From contig DATDFB010000093.1 of the NCBI GenBank assembly GCA_036522835.1, forward strand, positions 1 through 64,000: a DNA stretch of 64,000 bases. Reading direction: 5' to 3'. Both the position numbers and the translations under genes were made by a program. Below are positions 41,984 to 49,488 of the stretch, piece by piece. The notes beneath the pieces were generated by a model, which had not been told where the DNA came from, ran no database searches, and saw only the letters and a program-made list of their open reading frames with translations. Position 1 is the stretch's first letter. Each line of letters opens with the position of its first letter. The DNA comes from DATDFB01 sp036522835 (GTDB taxonomy: Bacteria; Acidobacteriota; Thermoanaerobaculia; Gp7-AA8).

Positions 41984-42012
41984 GAGAGCGGCGGCATGGC
42001 CGCCGCACTCCA
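41984..42012. repeat. Right half of the palindromic element, in a divergent promoter
   Basis: 29 bases (starting GAGAGCGGCGGCATGG and ending GCACTCCA) identical to the right half of the two 65-bp elements at 37.6-37.8 kb; it can form a GC-rich hairpin. It lies immediately before the oxidoreductase ATG and 12 bases from the divergent TauE start. Confidence 0.8.
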
Positions 42013-42024
42013 TAATAATCGCGC

Positions 42025-42726
42025 GTGTTCGCGCTGCTCATCGCCGTCGCCGCCGCGGTGGCCGGCGGCATCGCCGCGGTGGCCGGCTTCGGCATCGGCA
42101 GCCTCCTCACGCCGCTCCTGGCGCTGCGCTTCGGGACGAAGCTCGCCGTCGCCATCGTCTCCGTGCCGCACTTCATCGGCACGGCCGTCCGCTTCGCCAC
42201 GATGTGGCGCCGCGTCGACCGCCGCGTGCTTCTCCGCTTCGGCGCGCTCAGCGCCGCCGGCGGCCTCCTCGGCGCGTTGCTGAACGCGTGGGCGAATAGC
42301 CGCGCGCTGACGATCGTCTTCGGCCTCCTCCTCATCTTCGCCGGCACCGCCGCGGGACGGCTGCGCTTCGGGCGCAAGACGGCCTGGCTGGCCGGGCTGG
42401 TGTCGGGACTCTTCGGCGGTCTGGTCGGAAACCAGGGCGGCATCCGCTCCGCCGCGCTCCTCGGATTCGAGCTGGAGAAAGAAAGCTTCGTCGCCACCGC
42501 CACCGCCATCGGCCTCGTCGTCGACGGCGCGCGGATGCCCGTCTACGTCGCCACGCAGTGGGCCGGCATGGCGCAGGCGCGCACGGAGATGCTCATCGCC
42601 GCGGCCGGCGTCGTGGCCGGCACGTTCCTCGGCATCACGCTTCTCCGGCGCATTCCGGAGCGCTGGTTCCGCCGCGCCGTGTCGCTTCTCATCGTCCTGC
42701 TCGGTGTGTATATGCTCTTCAAATGA
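42025..42726 (+). CDS. TauE/SafE-family membrane exporter
   Basis: 233 residues with about seven to eight hydrophobic helices and the family's two similar halves (GGIAAVAGFGIGSLLTPLLAL and GLVSGLFGGLVGNQGGIRSAAL). Family members export sulfite, sulfonates or related anions; substrate here unknown. GTG start. Its stop overlaps the ATG of the DUF4198 gene (ATGA). Confidence 0.9.
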   Translation: MFALLIAVAAAVAGGIAAVAGFGIGSLLTPLLALRFGTKLAVAIVSVPHFIGTAVRFATMWRRVDRRVLLRFGALSAAGGLLGALLNAWANSRALTIVFGLLLIFAGTAAGRLRFGRKTAWLAGLVSGLFGGLVGNQGGIRSAALLGFELEKESFVATATAIGLVVDGARMPVYVATQWAGMAQARTEMLIAAAGVVAGTFLGITLLRRIPERWFRRAVSLLIVLLGVYMLFK

Positions 42727-43475
42727 AGCGGCTCGCCCTCGTCGCACTCCTCGTCGCCACGCCCGCCTTCGCCCACGACTTCTGGATCGAGCCCTCGACG
42801 TTCCACCCCGCCGCGGGCGCGCGCATCACCGCCGCGCTCCGCGTCGGCATGCACCTCCTCGGCGATCCCGTTCCACGCATCGCGGAGCTCATCGACAAAT
42901 TCTTCATCCGCGGCAACGGCGACGAGCGGCCGGTCGTCGGGCGCACGGGGATGGAGCCGGCCGGCATCGCCTTCGTCTCCGGGCCGGGGCTGCACTGGAT
43001 CGGCTATCAGAGCTTCGCATCGCCGCTGAACCTCGATGCACAGAAGTTCGCGGAGTATCTGCGCGACGAAGGACTGCCGACGGTTCCGCGGGGGCCGGAG
43101 CGCTTCTACCGCTGCGCGAAGGCTCTGCTCGACACGCCCGGCGACTCCGGCAAGGTGCTGGAGACGCCGCTCGGCTTCACGCTCGAGCTGGTCCCGCACC
43201 GGAATCCCTACGCGTCGCGCGAGCTGCCGCTCACGCTGCTCTTCCGCGGCAAGCCGCTCGCGAACGCGCAGATCGTCGCCATCAACGGCAACCACGAAGA
43301 GAAAGTGCGCACCGACGCGCGCGGCCGCGCCACCGTTCGGACCGCGCGGAGCGGCTTGTGGCTGATCAAGGCAGTGCACATGGAGCCGGCGCCGAAGGGC
43401 TCCGGCTCCATGTGGGAGAGCTGGTGGGCATCGATGACGTTCGAGTCTACGGGCGATATTCTGCTGCCGAGATGA
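42723..43475 (+). CDS. Exported DUF4198-type protein
   Basis: 250 residues. Signal peptide MKRLALVALLVATPAFA, then HDFWIEPSTFHPAAG, the usual N-terminus of DUF4198 proteins, whose mature part starts with a metal-suited His-Asp. A C-terminal beta-sandwich segment (PLTLLFRGKPLANAQIVAI). Some relatives are accessory proteins of nickel/cobalt importers. ATGA overlap with the TauE gene suggests joint function. The 3' end overlaps the convergent gene at 43447 by 29 bases. Confidence 0.83.
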   Translation: MKRLALVALLVATPAFAHDFWIEPSTFHPAAGARITAALRVGMHLLGDPVPRIAELIDKFFIRGNGDERPVVGRTGMEPAGIAFVSGPGLHWIGYQSFASPLNLDAQKFAEYLRDEGLPTVPRGPERFYRCAKALLDTPGDSGKVLETPLGFTLELVPHRNPYASRELPLTLLFRGKPLANAQIVAINGNHEEKVRTDARGRATVRTARSGLWLIKAVHMEPAPKGSGSMWESWWASMTFESTGDILLPR

Positions 43476-44181
43476 AGCGGCCGTCGTTGGTGGTGTTGTC
43501 GACGACGACGGCGTAGCAGACGGCGCTGTCCGACGGATTGAACCGCACGTACCCGTCCGTGACGATCGGAGTGATTCCGGTCTGTCCCCACGCGTGCGGC
43601 GGGAGGACCAGCGCGGCCGTGCCGATCGTCAGCTTGCCGGTGCTGTCGAGGACCGTGGCGGTGATCGTGTTCGCCGCATCGGACTGGTTGAAGCAGCCGA
43701 CGTTCGTACGGCTCGTGGAGTTGACGTTGATGCCCGGCGCGAACGACGGCGAGCTCGAGCCCCCGAACTCCAGCGCCGGCACGGACGTGCTGAAGTTGCC
43801 CGCCGTCACCTCGCTGCTCACGACGAAGCGGTTGCTCGGATCGGGACTGGACAGCACCACGGCGCCGCCGCCCGTCGTGGCGAACACCGTGCCGAGAAAG
43901 TTCCCGAAGACCTTCTGCTCGCCGGCCGCGAGGGTGATGGTGGCGTCCTTCTTCGTGCCGGTCGCATCGAAGAAGCTGGCGGTGATGGAGTAGTCCGACG
44001 GCGTCGGATTGAGGATGGCCACGGAGCTCCGGAACACCGCGCCGCCGAAGCCGGTCGTGTTCGCGACCACGGGGATCGTTTGCACGTTCGAGGCGAAGCT
44101 GTCGTTCGGGGCGACGCCGCGCTTGCTCGTCTGCGCGAGCGCGGTGGTGGCGATGAGCGCGAGAAAAAGAAATCGTTTCAT
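43447..44181 (-). CDS. Exported protein of unknown function, downstream of DUF4331 gene
   Basis: 244 residues with a signal peptide (MKRFLFLALIATTALA) and a beta-rich mature part with Ig-like repeats (VFRSSVAILNPTPSDYSITASFFDATG; later NVGCFNQSDAANTITATVLDSTG). This pattern is typical of secreted IPT/hydrophobin-like repeat proteins in soil bacteria. Starts 11 bases after the DUF4331 stop, so they form an operon. Confidence 0.78.
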   Translation of the reverse strand: MKRFLFLALIATTALAQTSKRGVAPNDSFASNVQTIPVVANTTGFGGAVFRSSVAILNPTPSDYSITASFFDATGTKKDATITLAAGEQKVFGNFLGTVFATTGGGAVVLSSPDPSNRFVVSSEVTAGNFSTSVPALEFGGSSSPSFAPGINVNSTSRTNVGCFNQSDAANTITATVLDSTGKLTIGTAALVLPPHAWGQTGITPIVTDGYVRFNPSDSAVCYAVVVDNTTNDGRFISAAEYRP

Positions 44182-44192
44182 GGTCGTTCTCC

Positions 44193-45740
44193 TCACTGGC
44201 ACGGCGGGAAGGCGTTCGGATCCGGGATCACCGGCGTCGCCGGCAGGTTGATGCCGCCGTGGCCCTGAAGCAGCCCCTGGTGCGGCGGAGCGAGGAACGG
44301 GAAGCGCGGCAGGAACTCCTTGTCGTTGACCTCCACGCCCTTGGCCAGGCCGGCGTTCGGGTTGCCCGCGGCGATGAGGCTGATGAGCACGGAGTTGACG
44401 TTGACCTGTTGGCGCGTCGACGTCGTGCCGCCGCCGAGGCGGCGCCCGTTCGGGAACTGCGAGTCGATCGCGGCGTCGAGCGTGATGACGTCGCCGGTCG
44501 AGCCGTCCGCCACCGGGATCGGGCGCCCGAGGTTGATGGCCTTGATGATGTCGAAGCGCGGTCCCTTCAGCGTCGCGATCGTGGCCGCGTCGAGGCCGAG
44601 GGCCTTGTAGACGCCGAGGGCCTCGAGGTCGCGCACGAGCACCGGGAAGAGCACGTCGTTGCCGAAGCGCGACACGTCCTTCATCGGATCGGTGTGGAGA
44701 TACAGCGTCTGCCGCTGCGTGCCGACAAAGCCGGCGTTGAAGAGCGGCAGGCCGTTGCGGCCGACCTGCACGAAGTTTCCGGAGCCGCGCAGGCCGGTGA
44801 TGATGTTGCTCGGGTCGACGGTCTGCGTGGCCTGGCGGCTGATGCTGACCCAGACGCGCAGCAGGCTGTCGACGGAGTTCGCGTCGAGCGTGCCGTTGTG
44901 CGGAATGCCGTCGGGGAAGAGTTCCGCGGTCGGAATCTCCAGGGCGATGGAGGAGACGTTGAAGCCGGTGAAGACATCCTCGGACGGCGTCTTGCGCGCG
45001 CCGGGCGCGAGACCGGCGAGGTCCGGCGCGGCGAGGTTGACGAGGTCGAAGATGCCCTTCTCGTCGAGCTGATACGGATCGTCGAAATCGCCGGCGATGA
45101 TGCGCCCGCCGTTCGAGAGCGGCTGAATGAACGTGTCGATGAAGGCCTGGCTGTAAAGGCCATTCTCGCGGCTGGAGCGGTCGGTGGAGTCGTAGCCCTT
45201 GAAGGGCCCGAGGCCGTAGACCAGACGGTCCGTCTGCGGGCCGTGGTTGTTCGGAAGGACTTTGAGGTCCTTGCCGATGACGGTCGGATTCGGCTGCCCC
45301 GGCGCCATGACGCGCGTGATGGTCATGGTCTCGGTGCCGCCGGTGAGCTGCCACAACAGCTCATTGCCGCCGCCTAAGGGGTCGGAGGCGCTCGGCGCGG
45401 CCTCGGGGGTGAGCGTCTTCTTGAACTCGACGCGGTAGACCGCCTGATCGGCGAGGCTCGCGCCCTTCCCGATGTGAAACTCGTATCGGTAGCCGTCGCA
45501 CGCACGGAAGCCCTGGTTGCCTTGCCCAGGCTCATGCAGCGGGTTGTAATCCATGATCAGAAACAGCTTGTCGTGCGTGCCGTTCGAGACCCAGGCGAAC
45601 GTGTCGGTGTTGTCCGCGCACGGCTCGTTGAGGACGGCCAGCGCCTCGCGGTGGCTCGACGCGTGCGCCGGCATGACGACCGCGAAAAGGGCGAGGACCA
45701 GCAACGCACCGGACATCCGGCGTATGGGAGAGAGTCGCAT
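44193..45740 (-). CDS. Exported DUF4331 family protein
   Basis: 515 residues with a signal peptide ending near PAHA, followed directly by SSHREA, the hallmark N-terminus of DUF4331. The body carries EFHIGKGASLADQAVYRVEF, AGDFDDPYQLDEKGIFDL and GFNVSSIALEIP, all in the expected order. Function unknown; relatives are secreted and often found in operons with other exported proteins, as here. GGAGAAATCA before the ATG. Confidence 0.9.
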   Translation of the reverse strand: MRLSPIRRMSGALLVLALFAVVMPAHASSHREALAVLNEPCADNTDTFAWVSNGTHDKLFLIMDYNPLHEPGQGNQGFRACDGYRYEFHIGKGASLADQAVYRVEFKKTLTPEAAPSASDPLGGGNELLWQLTGGTETMTITRVMAPGQPNPTVIGKDLKVLPNNHGPQTDRLVYGLGPFKGYDSTDRSSRENGLYSQAFIDTFIQPLSNGGRIIAGDFDDPYQLDEKGIFDLVNLAAPDLAGLAPGARKTPSEDVFTGFNVSSIALEIPTAELFPDGIPHNGTLDANSVDSLLRVWVSISRQATQTVDPSNIITGLRGSGNFVQVGRNGLPLFNAGFVGTQRQTLYLHTDPMKDVSRFGNDVLFPVLVRDLEALGVYKALGLDAATIATLKGPRFDIIKAINLGRPIPVADGSTGDVITLDAAIDSQFPNGRRLGGGTTSTRQQVNVNSVLISLIAAGNPNAGLAKGVEVNDKEFLPRFPFLAPPHQGLLQGHGGINLPATPVIPDPNAFPPCQ

Positions 45741-45849
45741 TGATTTCTCCTTTAGTTCCTTACTGCGTTCTTGTTCCCTCGAGGTGTTGACAAGTACGCG
45801 GGCGGGCTGCAAGTGGATTTGAGGCCCGTCTGTTGCACGGGCGAAATTC

Positions 45850-46230
45850 ATGAGACTCTCCGACGCGGATGCCGTGGCGACGATCGCCGTCAAAGACCTG
45901 AGCGTGGCGAAGAAGTTCTACGAAGAGACGCTCGGCCTCAAACCGTTCGATGAACAGAATCCCGGCGGCGCCCGGTTTCACAGCGGCAACTCGACGCTGT
46001 TCGTCTATGAGTCGCAGTACGCCGGAACGAATCGCGCCACTGCCGCGACGTGGGTCGTCGACGACGCGGAGGAGGTCGTCCGCGCGCTCAAAGCGAAGGG
46101 CGTGGCCTTCGAGCACTACGACGATCTGCCCGGCCTGACCCGCCAGGGCGATCTGCACGTGGCCGGCCGTTTCAAGGGAGCGTGGCTGAAGGATCCGGAC
46201 GGGAACATCCTGCACGTATTGAGCGTGTAA
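45850..46230 (+). CDS. VOC (glyoxalase/bleomycin-resistance) family protein
   Basis: 126 residues with a single VOC fold: ATIAVKDLSVAKKFYEETLGL at the start, WVVDDAEEVVRALKAKGVAFE in the middle and AWLKDPDGNILHVLSV at the end. Could be a metal-dependent lyase/dioxygenase or a ligand-binding protein. Convergent with the DNA methyltransferase gene, nine bases apart. Confidence 0.9.
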   Translation: MRLSDADAVATIAVKDLSVAKKFYEETLGLKPFDEQNPGGARFHSGNSTLFVYESQYAGTNRATAATWVVDDAEEVVRALKAKGVAFEHYDDLPGLTRQGDLHVAGRFKGAWLKDPDGNILHVLSV

Positions 46231-46239
46231 CCGCTTCGC

Positions 46240-48444
46240 TCACGTTCGCCGCAAAGCGTGCAAAGCCGCCGCGCCCGGCGAGGCCGCTGACCGCGACGGC
46301 CGCGCCGGCGATCTGAACGCCGCCGCAACGGCCCCGCGGAGCATCGACTCCGAGGGAATGTACGGAATCGCGCCGCCGCACATGGCCTCATCCCGCCGTC
46401 TGTGCCAATCCGTGACTTTCGAGCGATGGAGATCCGCCGCGCGCGCGAGAACGAAGTCTCGCGTGATCGTCGATCGCGTTTCGCCCGCGATGGGCGGTTG
46501 GCCGCGATCCAACAGCGGAAAGTCATTCATGATGAGAGCCGCGTCGTCCAGGTCGAGGCCGTACGCTTTGAAGATCGTCGCGTCGATCGTGGCCCGGAGC
46601 GCCGCCGCCGCGAGCATCGTGTCCCGGCTCGAGCCGGCGGACGCGAGGCGTACGAGCTTCCGCGCGTCATCGGCCAGTCTCCGCGTCGCGATCGTCTCCT
46701 CCATCAGGCTGGCCGGGACCGGCAGGCTCCGCAAGAGAAAATAATTGACCGTCGTGGTGATGACTCTTCGGGCCACCCAGTCGAAGGCAAAGCTGTTGAG
46801 CAGGGCCAGGAAGCGCAGCCGCTGAACTTCATCCTCATCACCGAAGGAGATCGTCGGCACCTTGTTGCCGCAGACGACGCCGGCCGGAATTGGCGCGGCC
46901 AGAATGGCGCGCTCGTTCGTCTGCCCGGTGGTGTCGCAGAAGCCCAAGCGCTCGCGGAAGGCGCGCTGGAGCGTCCGCTCGGGAAGCGAATCTTTCTTGC
47001 ACCAGAACTGCGGCGCGGTCGCGGCGTCGCCGAACGGCAGCGGCGTCCATTGCGCGCGGCGGCCGCTGCCGCTCGCATACGCTTTCGCGCCGAACAGATA
47101 TTGATTCACCATGCGGCCCTCGACAATCGGAAGAGCGCCGCTCGAGCGGTGCCGCGAGAACAGGGCGCGGTCGCGCGTCATGTCGAGCTCGCGAACGATC
47201 GTCGGCTGCCAGCGCGGCGGCACGTCGCTCCACCTCTGGCTATGACGATAGATGGCCCGGAGCACCCGCCATTCGGCGGGCCCGCGCACCTCCGGCACCG
47301 TCAGGTCTGGCCGCATGGCCTGCAACTGACGGATCGGGATCCGAACGCTCGACTCGGATGGCGCGGCGTGCGCGACTTCGAATGCGCGCGCGCCCTTTTT
47401 CGCAACGCGCGCCGTGAGCGCGAGAAACTTGAACCGCGAGTCGATGGCGAAGAACCGCGCGCGATTTTCCATGACCACCAGGCGAAGGCCGCTCGTTCGT
47501 CCGAGCAGCAGTTGCCGCAGCTCTTCGGTCGATTGCGAGCGAATCAGGCCGGCGGGGACGAGCACGGAAAGCCGCCCGCCGCTGCCGGCCAGCCGGAACA
47601 TCAGCTCCAGAAATGCTCTGTAGAGATCGGGCTCGCCGTTTCGGAGAAGCGGATACCGCTCGAGGAGCTGCATCGCATACGAGCTGACCTGCTCGAGCCC
47701 GGCCTCGTACGCGCGCAACGCCGATGAATCGTAGTCGGCGCCGTAGTGCCGCTCGCCGCCGAGCGACTGGATGTATTCGTGCCGCGAGAGCTTCAACTTC
47801 TCCCACGGCGGATTGGCGATCACCAGGTCGAAACCGCGCTCCGGGACGCCGGCGAGGAGACTGTCGTGCCGGCGCCAATGCGAATTCATTTCGTCGATGG
47901 CATCGAGATCGTCGACCATCGACGCCAGGGCCAACCGCGCGCCGCGCAGCGCGGCCGCCGACCGGTCCGCCGCATAGACGCGGTCGCGCAGCCACGACGC
48001 CGTTCGCACCCGGTCCGACCCGCACGCGGCCATGACCACGGCGGCGAGCAGCACGCCCGACCCGCTGGCCGGATCGATGACCCGGCCGTCCATGGCGTCG
48101 CGAGACAGGCCGGCGAGATATTGCGCAAGCCGGAAGTCGGTGTAATACGCGCCGGCCGTCCTCCGCGACAAATGCGGAAGGCGCTCGCGCGCGAGCGCGC
48201 TCAATGCCAGCGGAAGCGGAATGGCGATGTTGGAGAGCAGCGCCACGACGCGCTCCGCTGCCGCCAACGCTTCGTTCGCGCGGATGCGCGGCGAGAGATG
48301 GAAGCGCCGCCAGTATTCACGTACATCGAAACCGCCCGCTCGCGACGACGCCGCCTCGAGGACGGCCACGCGATCGTCGACCTCGGCGAGCAATAATTCG
48401 ACAGGCGCTAAAAGCTGATCTTCGTGCGTCGACGCGACGGTCAA
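46240..48444 (-). CDS. N6-adenine-type DNA methyltransferase, Eco57I/TaqI-like, NPPW motif
   Basis: 734 residues from TTG 48444, overlapping the upstream methyltransferase stop (TTGA). SAM-binding motif VIDPASGSGVLLAAVV (about 125-140), catalytic NPPW (LVIANPPWEKLKL, about 215-220), and a C-terminal target-recognition region with repeated hydrophobic segments (about 420-640), as in Eco57I/TaqI-like enzymes. No PD-(D/E)xK nuclease motif was recognised in the N-terminal 110 residues, so it looks methyltransferase-only. The last ~30 residues (SPARPSRSAASPGAAALHAL) are low complexity. Coupled to a D12-class methyltransferase; the pair could methylate the two strands of an asymmetric site. Confidence 0.85.
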   Translation of the reverse strand: MTVASTHEDQLLAPVELLLAEVDDRVAVLEAASSRAGGFDVREYWRRFHLSPRIRANEALAAAERVVALLSNIAIPLPLALSALARERLPHLSRRTAGAYYTDFRLAQYLAGLSRDAMDGRVIDPASGSGVLLAAVVMAACGSDRVRTASWLRDRVYAADRSAAALRGARLALASMVDDLDAIDEMNSHWRRHDSLLAGVPERGFDLVIANPPWEKLKLSRHEYIQSLGGERHYGADYDSSALRAYEAGLEQVSSYAMQLLERYPLLRNGEPDLYRAFLELMFRLAGSGGRLSVLVPAGLIRSQSTEELRQLLLGRTSGLRLVVMENRARFFAIDSRFKFLALTARVAKKGARAFEVAHAAPSESSVRIPIRQLQAMRPDLTVPEVRGPAEWRVLRAIYRHSQRWSDVPPRWQPTIVRELDMTRDRALFSRHRSSGALPIVEGRMVNQYLFGAKAYASGSGRRAQWTPLPFGDAATAPQFWCKKDSLPERTLQRAFRERLGFCDTTGQTNERAILAAPIPAGVVCGNKVPTISFGDEDEVQRLRFLALLNSFAFDWVARRVITTTVNYFLLRSLPVPASLMEETIATRRLADDARKLVRLASAGSSRDTMLAAAALRATIDATIFKAYGLDLDDAALIMNDFPLLDRGQPPIAGETRSTITRDFVLARAADLHRSKVTDWHRRRDEAMCGGAIPYIPSESMLRGAVAAAFRSPARPSRSAASPGAAALHALRRT

Positions 48445-49484
48445 GCGATCACCGCCCTCGCCAGCACCTCCTCCTCCTTTTGGATCTCGATCAGATATTC
48501 GGTCACGTCCGCCGCCGCCGCGCTGGCCACTGCATTCGGCCGGTACCGCCCGATCTCGCCGATGGCGCCGACGCTGACCTCCCCCAACGCGCTCAAGGCC
48601 TCGGTCAGCGGCTCGATCGGCACGTGCCCCTCCGAGCTGTAGGAGAGAAGAATGCGCCGCGGCGGCAGTTGCCGGACCATTTCGGCGATCGCGCCGAGGG
48701 CCTTGCGCCGATAGCAGAAGCGCGAGGCGTTCTGGACCCACGGCCTCAAGCCCGTCACGCCCGTGACTTCGGGCTCGTCCCCCAAGGCGATCGTTTCGAG
48801 GATGTGGTAGTAGGCGGCGTATTGGCGCTTCGTGTAGGGCGGGTCGAGATAGGCGACGTCGTCCGCGGTCATCGGAACCTCGAGGACGTCGCCGCAATGA
48901 ATCCGCAGATCGACGCGCCGCGAGAAAAGCGTGCGCCGCGGCATGAGCATCAGCGGCTCGCGCGCCTGCGGCAGCCAGTGCCGCAGAAAACATCCATACG
49001 TTCCGGCGATGTTGGCGACGCGATTGGCCGCGGCCATGAGGTCCGCCACGAGCACGCGGTGCTCGGCCGTCGTGATCTCGCCAAGCGCGAAACGCCGCTC
49101 GATCTCGAAACGAATGGCGTCGATGCGAGCGGCGTTCTCTTCAGAAAAGTACTTTCGTCCCGAGACCGGGCTGTACTCGCGGTAAATGAATCCCTCGCGT
49201 GGCGGAATCTCGTTGAGATGAACGAGCGCGCGCTCATACGAGCCGAACGCGCGGAAGGGTATGTCTTCGCGCGCCGTCATCCGCGCCGCGGCCATGATCG
49301 TGGCCGAAAAGAGCGTGTCGTTGAGCGTGACGCTCCAGCCGCGAAGGGCGGCCCGTTCGGAGACGACGCCGGTGCCGCAAAACGGCTCGATGAGACGGCG
49401 GCGAGAGTCCGCCGGCCTGCCGATGAGAGTGGCGATCGCGTCCGCAACCCGAGCTTTCGAACCGATGTAGCGAACGGTCGCCAT
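48441..49484 (-). CDS. D12-class (Dam-like) adenine-N6 DNA methyltransferase
   Basis: 347 residues from ATG 49484. N-terminal YIGSKARVADAI, motif I EPFCGTGVVSERAAL, and catalytic motif IV DPPYTKRQYAAYY are the hallmarks of the MethyltransfD12 family. Its stop overlaps the start of the NPPW methyltransferase gene, and it starts four bases after the diguanylate cyclase stop, so three genes may be co-transcribed. No restriction endonuclease gene is recognisable nearby, so it could be a modification-only or epigenetic system, or the nuclease has been lost. Confidence 0.88.
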   Translation of the reverse strand: MATVRYIGSKARVADAIATLIGRPADSRRRLIEPFCGTGVVSERAALRGWSVTLNDTLFSATIMAAARMTAREDIPFRAFGSYERALVHLNEIPPREGFIYREYSPVSGRKYFSEENAARIDAIRFEIERRFALGEITTAEHRVLVADLMAAANRVANIAGTYGCFLRHWLPQAREPLMLMPRRTLFSRRVDLRIHCGDVLEVPMTADDVAYLDPPYTKRQYAAYYHILETIALGDEPEVTGVTGLRPWVQNASRFCYRRKALGAIAEMVRQLPPRRILLSYSSEGHVPIEPLTEALSALGEVSVGAIGEIGRYRPNAVASAAAADVTEYLIEIQKEEEVLARAVIA

Positions 49485-49488
49485 CCAT

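Noticed and set aside
46240..49484. BREX or DISARM core
   Set aside because: No PglZ, BrxC-type ATPase, helicase or phospholipase D gene is nearby; only two methyltransferases.
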